From contig NZ_LR733267.1 of the NCBI RefSeq assembly GCF_902506495.1, forward strand, positions 372,001-436,000: a DNA stretch of 64,000 nt. The letters are read 5' to 3'. Under the pieces are notes generated by a model. That model saw only the letters and a list, made by a program, of their open reading frames with translations, made no database searches and had not been told where the DNA came from. Both the position numbers and the translations under genes were made by a program. Shown in pieces: positions 40,414 to 52,047 of the stretch; positions within the stretch are counted from its first letter, which is position 1, and every line of letters begins with the position of its first letter. This DNA is from Pseudomonas sp. 8O (GTDB lineage Bacteria > Pseudomonadota > Gammaproteobacteria > Pseudomonadales > Pseudomonadaceae).

Positions 40414-41008
40414 ATGAGCCACATTCAAAGCGAACTAAAAAAATCAATATTCACTGGCGACTCAAAACATAACGAGCTAGAGAAAAAACTAAAGCACCCG
40501 CACGAAAAAGCCGCGTTAGGATTCTTCAAAAACATACTTTCAAACTCAAAAGCCGTCATACTTCTGACCCAAAACAACTATAACAAAGAGGCTGCCGCAA
40601 TAGATCATTTAACCATTGAGCACCTACTAAATCTAGCAGCACTAATAAAAAACCCCGGACACCTTAATGATCTTGAAGCACAAAGCAAAAGCGATATCAA
40701 AAGAACTCTTACTAAAATAGTAGAGAACCAAAAAAAGACATTCCTCCCTAGAAGAAGAGCTACTACTAAAAGCTCAGGCACACTTAGAAACCTCTGCAAG
40801 CACGAAAGACTTAAAAGCCAATTTATACAACATAGCAGAGCTTTCAGGTTTGCAAGACGCAATATACGACAGCAGCTATCGGAAACTCTCAGCCACCTTT
40901 GCGCACTCAACACTAGCCACTATCCTATACTCTCCCAATGAGGATGAAATACTTGAAGACATGCAATCTTATATTGCCCTAGGAATCGCCTTTCTAGAAA
41001 CAGTGTAA
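40414..41008 (+). pseudogene. Frameshifted DUF5677-like protein gene
   Basis: The frame starting at 40414 runs into non-native sequence after an A7 run at 40730-40736 and stops at 40941. Reading +1 from the A-run gives a sensible continuation (LEEELLLKAQAHLETSASTK, then YRKLSATFAHSTLATILYSP) to a TAA at 41006. Joined, it makes 197 residues that resemble DUF5677-type helical proteins. One extra A in the homopolymer explains the break: mutation, phase variation or a sequencing error. It lies 15 bp after the FRG gene. Confidence 0.7.
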
Positions 41009-41072
41009 AAAGGGGACAGATTTATTTTTAGACCAGTGGCGCTGTACCATAAATAAATCTGTCCCCTTTTCC
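41007..41072. repeat. Hairpin repeat H, copy 3
   Basis: GGGGACAGATTTATTTTTAG ... AAATAAATCTGTCCCC, the most perfect of the three copies. It overlaps the stop of the frameshifted gene and would terminate transcription of that unit. Confidence 0.85.
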
Positions 41073-41201
41073 TTTTTTTCGCGGCTACCTTTTTCGCGCA
41101 AAAATACCAATGTTTGATAAGCTGTCTCGAATGTTGACCAACTGGAATTCAAGATATTTATCTAAAGCTTGGAGAAACGAAGCGAGCGCTCGGGCTCACT
41201 G

Positions 41202-41870
41202 TTATGCATGATTGGCAAGCACTGTGGGCAGATTCTTCTTAATTTGCTCCACAAATGGTTCCATTCGCAGATATGCTCTTTTGGATAGATCAAGTTGATA
41301 ATTGAGACTTTTTCTTATTTCAGCATGTATGTGGATAGAATTTCTGGCCTCATAAAGTTCAATGATCTCATCTTTCAGCCACCCTTCAATTAATCCTAGC
41401 TTTTCTGCACACTCTGCTTTTCGATCAAACCTCACTTTAGTCGTGTCAGTTTTTCCAATACCTTCGTACGTAGGGATTATCTCCTTTCCGTCGTGCTCAA
41501 GAGAGCTTTGTAGCACGGCCATTTTGGCGGCGGGAATGGAAATTACTTTTTTCATACTGAATTCAGTAAGTAATTGAACGTCAGGATTTGATGGTAGATT
41601 ATCAAACAGGATGTGGTGGATTACTGCCTCATATATTGAGGCATAGGATAGAACTTGAAGGCGAATTTGTGCGCGCAGAAGCCATGAGTCGGCTGACATG
41701 CCTTCAAGAATTTTATATACATATCTAGTCGATATAAACTCGTCCGCAAGTCGATCTCTTAGTACGCTGTCCGTGATGAAGTCAAAGCGATCTTTGTGCC
41801 AGTTCCAATCGGCAAGATGAGCGCCAAGATATTCTTTTATAGCTAACTTTGTTTCATCCTTAAATGCCAT
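41202..41870 (-). CDS. HEPN-like cargo protein
   Basis: A 222-residue, all-helical-looking protein. ELYEARNSIHIHAEIRKSLN (about residues 170-190) contains an R-x5-H motif of HEPN/Abi-like type. ATG at 41870 has GGAG upstream. It stands alone on the minus strand next to the third right-end repeat. Likely a defence or toxin gene by motif and place; no family assigned with certainty. Confidence 0.55.
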   Translation of the reverse strand: MAFKDETKLAIKEYLGAHLADWNWHKDRFDFITDSVLRDRLADEFISTRYVYKILEGMSADSWLLRAQIRLQVLSYASIYEAVIHHILFDNLPSNPDVQLLTEFSMKKVISIPAAKMAVLQSSLEHDGKEIIPTYEGIGKTDTTKVRFDRKAECAEKLGLIEGWLKDEIIELYEARNSIHIHAEIRKSLNYQLDLSKRAYLRMEPFVEQIKKNLPTVLANHA

Positions 41871-41889
41871 TGGTACTCCTTAGAGTGCG

Positions 41890-42222
41890 TAATTATTATT
41901 TAGGCGACATTGCTGTCATTTAACACACCTTGGCGGTGTCGGATAACGTTCCTTGTCATGCAGTACAGTCTTGATTCGCATGAAGACAAGAAGAAAGAGC
42001 GCGACTCAGGGTGGGCGAAAAACGACAACCAAGCCGATCAGCCAAGGCAACGTAATGGCCAGACGCTACTGGCTGACTTGAAAACTGTCCAGACGGCCTG
42101 TCGAAAAAGTGTCGAAAACACTGCAAGAGATAGCGGAAAAATGCCGTAGTGGCTGGGTTGCGAGGCCAGTAAAGCCGGGCCTTACGGATCACTGCACGGG
42201 CCTGGAAAGGGTTTAATCCCCC
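41890..42222. repeat. Element right-end repeat, copy 3, with degenerate att core
   Basis: Strongly similar to 37955-38299, including GGATAACGTTCCTTGTCATG, the altered doublet CTGTCGA/GTGTCGA (42098-42115) and GCCAGTAAAGCCGGGC. It ends in GGGTTTAATCCCCC (42209-42222) where the att core would be. It marks the far border of the island; ordinary chromosomal genes resume at 42320. Confidence 0.8.
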
Positions 42223-42319
42223 AACACTGAACGAACCCAAACCGCTCGCCCATTTCCCTGGAACTTCTGCCCCCCAACGCCACCAGAACCCTATACGTCT
42301 TTTTCTGGAGGCCCCGGCG

Positions 42320-43453
42320 ATGGAACAGTGGAATATCTGGCTTGAGCGTGATCTCTGGCTCAACGTGGCGATCGTGGTGGTCGCCACGGCGCTGATGTAC
42401 AGCGTGCTGCGTACCCTGGTGAACACCCTGCACAAGCGGCTCAAGGCCTGGTCGAAGGATCAGGACGGCAACTGGCAGCACTTCGTCGCCATGGTCATCG
42501 GGCGCACCAGCCGCGTGCTGTTGTTGGCGTTTTCCCTGCTGTTGGCGTTGCGTCTGCCGGAGCTGCCCGGCAGTTGGCAGAGCGCGCTGAGCCATACCTG
42601 GTTCGTTGCCCTGGCCTTGCAGGTGGCGCTGTGGGTCGATACCGGCGTGCGCCTGTGGTCGCGCAGCCTGGTGATGAGCAAGAACGGTGGCAGCTACAAC
42701 CCGGTTATGACCACCATCATCAGCATCATGATCCTGATCGTGGTGTGGTCGGTGATGCTGTTGTCGATCCTGGCCAATCTGGGGGTGGATATCACCGCGC
42801 TGGTGGCCAGCCTGGGGGTCGGCGGTATCGCCGTGGCGCTGGCGGTGCAGACGGTGCTCAGCGATGTGTTCGCCTCGCTGTCGATTGGCGTCGACAAGCC
42901 GTTCGAGATCGGTGACTTCGTGGTGTTCGGCGAGGTGGCAGGGACCATCGAGCATATCGGTCTGAAGACCACGCGCATTCGCAGCCTCAGCGGTGAGCAG
43001 GTGGTGTGCGCCAACGCCGACCTGCTGCGCCAGGTCGTGCACAACTACAAGCGCATGGACACGCGACGGATCGTCTTCAAGTTCGGTATCAACTACGACA
43101 CGCCAAGCGACAAGGTGCGCCAGGTATCGGAGAAGGTCGGCGATATCATCCGCGCCACGCCCAAGACCCGCTTCGACCGCGCGCATTTTCTCGGTTTCGA
43201 TGAAAGCCAGCTGACCTTCGAGGTGGTCTATATCGTGCTGACCTCGGACTACAACCAGTACATGGACACTCAGCAGGAGATCAACCTGCAGTTGCTCGAT
43301 GCCCTGCGCGAGCTGGATGTGCGCTTCGCCCTGCCCCGCCGCGATCTGCGTCTGGTGGGCGAGAGGATGCCGGTGCTCAAGGTCGCAGGCCTGCCGCAAC
43401 CGGCCCAGAGCGAAGGCAACGACTCGGATCAGCGCTTGCCGAGGTTCAGCTGA
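42320..43453 (+). CDS. MscS-family mechanosensitive channel
   Basis: A 377-residue inner-membrane channel: several N-terminal TM helices (about residues 10-165), the pore helix region LGVGGIAVALAVQTVLSDVF and the cytoplasmic beta domain (GDFVVFGEVAGTIEHIGLKT, TRIRSLSGEQVVCANADLL). It releases solutes on hypo-osmotic shock. ATG at 42320 follows TGGAGG. First chromosomal gene beyond the island. Confidence 0.9.
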   Translation: MEQWNIWLERDLWLNVAIVVVATALMYSVLRTLVNTLHKRLKAWSKDQDGNWQHFVAMVIGRTSRVLLLAFSLLLALRLPELPGSWQSALSHTWFVALALQVALWVDTGVRLWSRSLVMSKNGGSYNPVMTTIISIMILIVVWSVMLLSILANLGVDITALVASLGVGGIAVALAVQTVLSDVFASLSIGVDKPFEIGDFVVFGEVAGTIEHIGLKTTRIRSLSGEQVVCANADLLRQVVHNYKRMDTRRIVFKFGINYDTPSDKVRQVSEKVGDIIRATPKTRFDRAHFLGFDESQLTFEVVYIVLTSDYNQYMDTQQEINLQLLDALRELDVRFALPRRDLRLVGERMPVLKVAGLPQPAQSEGNDSDQRLPRFS

Positions 43454-43619
43454 TTGCAAGGGCGGGAGGTCGCCAGTGCTGCTTGCAGGCTGACGGACTG
43501 AGCAGCAGTCCATGTACCAACCAGCCCGCAATAAAGGCCTCTAGCCATCACGCAAGCATTTGAAAAACATGAAATTTCTGTCTTCACATCGACAGCGGTG
43601 ACGGCTAATCTGCCGCCCC

Positions 43620-44318
43620 ATGATTCGACGCCTACTGCCCCTGCTCTGCTGTTTCACAGCCCTTTCCCTGCACGCCGCACCCGCCACTTTCGCCGAGGCC
43701 AAGCGCCTGGCCTGGCCGCTGTATGAGCAGCAATCCACCGAGTTCTATTGCGGCTGCAAGTACAGCGGCAATCGGGTCGATCTGCGCTCCTGTGGTTACA
43801 CGCCACGCAAGAACGCCAATCGCGCCCAGCGCATCGAGTGGGAACATATCGTCCCAGCATGGGTGATCGGCCATCAGCGCCAGTGCTGGCAGAAAGGCGG
43901 GCGCAAGCACTGCGCGGCCAACGATGCGCAGTTCCGCAAGGCCGAGGCCGACCTGCACAACCTGGTCCCGAGCATCGGCGAGGTGAACGGCGACCGCAGC
44001 AACTACGCCTTCGCCTGGCTGCCACAGAAGCCGCATCAATATGGCAAGTGCGAAACGGTGGTGGACTTCAAGGCGCGCAAGGTAATGCCGCGCCCGGCCA
44101 TTCGCGGGATGATCGCACGCACCTATTTCTACATGGCCGACCGCTACAAGCTGCGCCTGTCGAAGCAGGATCGGCAGCTCTACGAAGCCTGGAGCAAGGC
44201 CTACCCGCCCAAGGTATGGGAGCAGCAACGCAACCAGCAGGTGGCCTGTGTGATGGGCTGGGGCAACCCCTATGTGGGCAAGGTGGATATGAGCCGCTGT
44301 GCGCGCAAGCGCGCGTAG
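43620..44318 (+). CDS. endA: Periplasmic endonuclease I
   Basis: A 232-residue nuclease with signal peptide (LLPLLCCFTALSLHA). RIEWEHIVPAWVIGHQRQCW holds the beta-beta-alpha metal His, and NLVPSIGEVNGDRSNYAF the Mg-binding Asn region, as in EndA/Vvn nucleases. Paired Cys (CGCKYSGNRVDLRSCGY, CWQKGGRKHC) suggest disulfides needed in the periplasm. It degrades incoming or external DNA. Confidence 0.9.
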   Translation: MIRRLLPLLCCFTALSLHAAPATFAEAKRLAWPLYEQQSTEFYCGCKYSGNRVDLRSCGYTPRKNANRAQRIEWEHIVPAWVIGHQRQCWQKGGRKHCAANDAQFRKAEADLHNLVPSIGEVNGDRSNYAFAWLPQKPHQYGKCETVVDFKARKVMPRPAIRGMIARTYFYMADRYKLRLSKQDRQLYEAWSKAYPPKVWEQQRNQQVACVMGWGNPYVGKVDMSRCARKRA

Positions 44319-44375
44319 GACCGAGTCACGTAGTGGCGTGGCATACCGACTGTTTCTACAGATATCCACCGTCCC

Positions 44376-44520
44376 GTAGGAGCGGCTTCAGCCGCGATTA
44401 GAACCTCTACCGCTGTCCAAAACCGCCCCAATGCTTTCGCCCAGCACGTAGTCCAGATGCAATCCGGGCCGTTCAACAGCATCGCGGCTGAAGCCGCTCC
44501 TACAGGTGTACATCGTGTAG
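44376..44520. repeat. REP pair flanking a partial REP
   Basis: GTAGGAGCGGCTTCAGCCGC at 44376 and its inverse GCGGCTGAAGCCGCTCCTAC at 44484, with a GTAGTCCAGATGCAATCCGG remnant between them. They form a large potential stem between the convergent endA and small-protein genes. Confidence 0.8.
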
Positions 44521-44527
44521 CAGCGAT

Positions 44528-44725
44528 CTACGCCAACCGCTGCAACTCGCGGCGCACCATGTTGGCGAACTCCGGCGGGCTGAGCTGGTACAGCTCCTGC
44601 GCCACCCAGGGTAGCCAGCGCCCTTGCAGCTCGTTCCTGCGCGCCAGCAGGCGCTGGGCCTCGGCTTCAGCGCGGGCCTGGTGCTCGCGGTGGTAGTCGG
44701 CGCGGCTCGGTTTTTCTGTACTCAC
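44528..44725 (-). CDS. Small hypothetical protein divergent from gcsR
   Basis: A 65-residue protein, highly charged (RADYHREHQARAEAEAQRLL, then WVAQELYQLSPPEFANMVRR). The likely start is GTG at 44725 with AGGAAAAGG upstream; no ATG fits. It is divergent from gcsR, 73 bp apart. Not recognised. Confidence 0.55.
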   Translation of the reverse strand: MSTEKPSRADYHREHQARAEAEAQRLLARRNELQGRWLPWVAQELYQLSPPEFANMVRRELQRLA

Positions 44726-44798
44726 GCGGTTGCCCTTTTCCTCATATCGGGCAGAGCAGGCATAATCGCGACCTGTTCGCCCATTTCGACCGTCATCA

Positions 44799-46319
44799 AT
44801 GCGCATCCACGTCAGTTTCATCGACCGCGTCGGCATCACCCAGGAAGTCCTGGCGCTGCTTGGCGGGCGCAATCTGAACCTCGATGCGGTGGAGATGGTA
44901 CCGCCAAACGTCTATATCGATGCACCGACCCTCAGCGCGGCGGTGCTCGAGGAACTGCGCGGCGCCCTGTTGCAGGTGCATGGCGTGCAGAGCGTTGAAG
45001 TGGTGGACATTCTGCCCGGCCAACGCAGACGCCTGCAGCTCGATGCGCTGCTCGCGGCCATGCCCGACCCGGTGCTGGCGGTGGATGACCGCGCCACCGT
45101 ACTGCTGGCCAACCCGGCGCTGGTGGACATGTGCACCCGCCCCCCCGAAGGTCTGAGCATCGCCGCGCTGTTCGCCGATGACGCACTGCAGCAATCGCTG
45201 CTCGCCGCCGGTTTTCACCAGCCACTGCGCGAGGTGCATTTCGCCGGCCAGCCGCTGCTGCTCGATGCCCAGCCGATCACCGAAGACGGTCGCCTCACCG
45301 GCGGCCTGCTCACCCTTTATGCACCAAGCCGCATGGGCCAGCGTCTGGCCGCGCTGCATCATGATCATGCCGAGGGTTTCGATTCTCTGCTCGGCGAGTC
45401 GGCGCCGATTCGTGCGCTCAAGGCCCGCGCCCTGCGTGTGGCATCGCTCGATGCACCGCTGCTGATCCACGGCGAAACCGGTACCGGCAAAGAGCTGGTG
45501 GCGCGCGCCTGCCATACCGTCAGCGTGCGCCGTACCGCACCGTTCCTGGCGCTGAACTGTGCCGCCCTGCCGGAGAATCTGGCCGAGAGCGAGCTGTTCG
45601 GCTACGCCCCCGGCGCCTTTACCGGTGCTCAGCGTGGCGGCAAGCCGGGGCTACTGGAGCTGGCCAACCAGGGCACGGTATTTCTCGACGAGATCGGCGA
45701 GATGTCGCCCTATCTGCAGGCCAAACTGCTGCGTTTTCTCAGCGATGGCAGCTTCCGCCGCGTCGGTGGCGACCGCGAGGTGAAGGTGGACGTGCGCATC
45801 CTCAGCGCCACCCACCGTGATCTGGAAAAGATGGTCGCCGAAGGCAGCTTCCGCGAAGACCTGTTCTACCGCCTCAACGTGCTCAACCTGGAAGTGCCGC
45901 CGCTGCGCGAGCGTGGCCAGGACATTCTGCTGCTGGCCCAGCACTTCATGGCCCAGGCTTGCGCGCAGATCCAGCGCCTGCCTTGCCGCCTGGCGCCCGC
46001 CACCTTCCCGGCGCTGTTGGCCGGACGCTGGCCGGGCAACGTGCGTCAGTTGCAGAACGTGATCTTCCGCGCCGCCGCGATCTGCGACAGCAACTGGGTG
46101 GAGATGGATGACCTGGATATCGCCGGCACCGAAGTGGCGCCGAAGGTGCAAGGGGAAGTCGCCAGCCTGGAGCAGGCCATGGACGAGTACGAGAAGGCGC
46201 TGCTGGAAAAGCTCTACGACAGCCACCCGTCCAGCCGCCAGTTGGCCACCCGCCTCGGCACCTCGCACACCGCCATCGCCAAGCGCCTGCGCAAGTACGG
46301 AATTCCGGGCAAGCACTGA
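44799..46319 (+). CDS. gcsR: GcsR, sigma-54-dependent activator of glycine cleavage genes
   Basis: A 506-residue TyrR/PhhR-type enhancer-binding protein: N-terminal ACT domain (residues 1-70; HVSFIDRVGITQEVLALLGG), PAS region (about 80-190), AAA+ domain with Walker A GETGTGKEL and sigma-54-contact loop GAFTGA, and a C-terminal Fis-type HTH (SSRQLATRLGTSHTAIAKRL). In P. aeruginosa GcsR is encoded next to gcvH2-gcvP2-glyA2-sdaA-gcvT2 and activates it with glycine. The same neighbours lie just downstream here. PhhR is the paralog to exclude; no phhA gene is present. Confidence 0.88.
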   Translation: MRIHVSFIDRVGITQEVLALLGGRNLNLDAVEMVPPNVYIDAPTLSAAVLEELRGALLQVHGVQSVEVVDILPGQRRRLQLDALLAAMPDPVLAVDDRATVLLANPALVDMCTRPPEGLSIAALFADDALQQSLLAAGFHQPLREVHFAGQPLLLDAQPITEDGRLTGGLLTLYAPSRMGQRLAALHHDHAEGFDSLLGESAPIRALKARALRVASLDAPLLIHGETGTGKELVARACHTVSVRRTAPFLALNCAALPENLAESELFGYAPGAFTGAQRGGKPGLLELANQGTVFLDEIGEMSPYLQAKLLRFLSDGSFRRVGGDREVKVDVRILSATHRDLEKMVAEGSFREDLFYRLNVLNLEVPPLRERGQDILLLAQHFMAQACAQIQRLPCRLAPATFPALLAGRWPGNVRQLQNVIFRAAAICDSNWVEMDDLDIAGTEVAPKVQGEVASLEQAMDEYEKALLEKLYDSHPSSRQLATRLGTSHTAIAKRLRKYGIPGKH

Positions 46320-46444
46320 CGCACTCGCCCGGTAGGGTGGGTTAGGCGCCTGTCTTGAATACGAAAAATCCCACAGGGTCCGATGCGCCGCAACCCAACA
46401 TCGGCGCAACGCGGGAGATCGCCCGGTGGGTTACTCGGCGCGGA

Positions 46445-46996
46445 TCAGATCGGCGTGGTGCTGGTCGGCACCTTGATTACCCCGCAAGCCACACGCGCAC
46501 CGCCGCCGCCCAGAGGTTGCGGGTGGTCGGCGTGGTTGTCGCCGCCGGCATGAATCATCAGCGAACGGTTATGCAGGTCTTCCAGGCGCTTGAGTCGCGG
46601 TGCCAGCACTGGCTGGCTGGCGCTGCCATCATCGGTGACGAGCAACGCTGGCAGATCGCCGAGGTGGGCGTCGTCCTCCCAGGGGAAACCATGGCGTCCG
46701 GCTTTTTCCGGGTCCCAGTGACCGCCTGCCGCGCCGGCCGGTGTCAGCTTGCCGTCCACTTCTGCCGCGTTGCAGTTGGCCTCGGTGTGCACGTGAAAGC
46801 CATGCGCGCCCGGCTCCAGGCCCTGAAGATCAGGAGTGAACACCAGCCCATAGGGCGACTGGCTGATGGTCACGCTGCCGACAGGCGCGCCTGTGCCGTT
46901 TTCGGTGGCCTGTTCGAGGGTCACGGTGACCGTCTCGCTGGCCTGCAGACTGGTGGCGCTTAGCAACGCGAATGCCAGGGGAATCAGGGGTCTCAT
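46445..46996 (-). CDS. sodC: Cu/Zn superoxide dismutase, periplasmic
   Basis: A 183-residue enzyme with signal peptide (LIPLAFALLSATSLQA). Metal ligands in GAHGFHVHTEANC, the zinc-loop GGHWDPEKAGRHG and SLMIHAGGDNHADHP, plus the catalytic Arg in GGGGARVACGVI. It dismutates superoxide in the periplasm. Start 46996 follows AGGAGA. It is inserted between gcsR and gcvH and read oppositely, sharing the intergenic region that carries the GcsR sites. Confidence 0.92.
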   Translation of the reverse strand: MRPLIPLAFALLSATSLQASETVTVTLEQATENGTGAPVGSVTISQSPYGLVFTPDLQGLEPGAHGFHVHTEANCNAAEVDGKLTPAGAAGGHWDPEKAGRHGFPWEDDAHLGDLPALLVTDDGSASQPVLAPRLKRLEDLHNRSLMIHAGGDNHADHPQPLGGGGARVACGVIKVPTSTTPI

Positions 46997-47073
46997 GGTC
47001 GATCTGTCTCCTTGTTTATAAAGCCTCCCAGTTACCGACCCTCGATGCCCTTGAGCGGTTCCAATCAAACAAC

Positions 47074-47190
47074 GTATCGATATCATTCCACCGTAACGAT
47101 TCAGCAACAAACGAGCGAAAGCCGCGCCCTGTCTGCTGCGACTTCGACTTTTCCATTTGCGACGCCTGGATTCGTAGCGATATCGTTCCA
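47074..47190 (+). promoter_or_regulatory. Candidate GcsR enhancer sites
   Basis: GTATCGATATCATTCCA (47074-47090) and GTAGCGATATCGTTCCA (47174-47190) are 100 bp apart and differ at two positions; both resemble the reported GcsR site form TGTAACG-N4-CGTTCCG. A weaker GTAACGATTCAGCAAC lies at 47093. They sit 60-180 bp upstream of the -24/-12 promoter, as expected of an enhancer. Confidence 0.6.
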
Positions 47191-47252
47191 GAGGACTGTA
47201 TACAACCCCTTAAAATATAATTAAGTTGTTGATTTTATTGAATATTCTTACA

Positions 47253-47269
47253 TTGGCACCGGCATTGCA
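47253..47269 (+). promoter_or_regulatory. Sigma-54 promoter of the gcv operon
   Basis: TTGGCACCGGCATTGCA matches the -24/-12 consensus (TGGCAC, N5, TTGCA) fully in its invariant GG and GC. Expected transcription start near 47281, giving a leader of about 50 bases to gcvH. Confidence 0.88.
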
Positions 47270-47330
47270 AACGCTTCCGCAACCTGGCCGCCACCTAGAA
47301 GCGGACACCATTACCCCCTGAGGAATTGAC

Positions 47331-47714
47331 ATGAGCGAGTTGCGTTTCACCGCCGATCACGAATGGCTGCGTCTGGACAACGATGGTCTGGTTACCGTCG
47401 GCATCACCCATTACGCCCAGGACGCGCTCGGCGACGTGGTGTATGTGCAACTGCCGGAAGCCAAGTCCTACGCCCAGGGCGAGGAAGTAGCGGTGCTGGA
47501 GTCGGTCAAGGCCGCCAGCAACATCGTCATGCCGCTCGATGGCGAGATCGTCGAAATCAACGCCGACCTGGAAGGCAGCCCGGAACTGGTCAACGAGTCG
47601 CCGCTGGACAAGGCCTGGTTCTTCCGCATGCGCCTGGCCGACAACGCCGTGCTGGCCGACCTGCTGGACAAGGCCGGCTATGATCGTCTGTTGAACGCCA
47701 ACGCCGACGCCTGA
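47331..47714 (+). CDS. gcvH: Glycine cleavage H protein
   Basis: A 127-residue lipoyl carrier: RFTADHEWLRLDNDG opening and the lipoylation site VLESVKAASNIVMP (Lys in the middle). It shuttles the aminomethyl group between the P, T and L proteins. First gene behind the sigma-54 promoter. The gene corresponds by position to gcvH2 of P. aeruginosa. Confidence 0.95.
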   Translation: MSELRFTADHEWLRLDNDGLVTVGITHYAQDALGDVVYVQLPEAKSYAQGEEVAVLESVKAASNIVMPLDGEIVEINADLEGSPELVNESPLDKAWFFRMRLADNAVLADLLDKAGYDRLLNANADA

Positions 47715-47723
47715 GTGACCGCC

Positions 47724-50576
<2,853 letters not shown>

Positions 50577-50583
50577 GCGCCAG

Positions 50584-50646
50584 CCCGTAGCCCGGATGAA
50601 ATCCGGGAGCTCTCAACAGCTTCCCCGGATTGCATCCGGGCTACAT
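50584..50646. repeat. REP pair between gcvP and glyA
   Basis: GTAGCCCGGATGAAATCCGGG and the inverse CCCGGATTGCATCCGGGCTAC form a BIME-like structure. It could change the ratio of gcvP to glyA expression. Confidence 0.85.
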
Positions 50647-50724
50647 CCACCCCGATTCCTTTCGGCTCCCCTCACCGGGGCGGGTCGACTGCATCCCGAG
50701 AAAAACGATAAAGAGGGCCTCACC

Positions 50725-51978
<1,254 letters not shown>

Positions 51979-52047
51979 TACCCGACTTACCACGGGCCGC
52001 GCGGCGGCCCCAACCGGTGCGCGCGGCGCACCCAACAGGAAATCGAC

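Noticed and set aside
40724..40740. Programmed -1 frameshift on AAAAAAG
   Set aside because: The sensible continuation is in the +1 frame, not -1, so an indel in the A-run is the simpler explanation.
44799..46319. PhhR (phenylalanine hydroxylase regulator)
   Set aside because: No phhA/phhB nearby, while gcvH-gcvP-glyA-gcvT follow with a sigma-54 promoter, as for GcsR.
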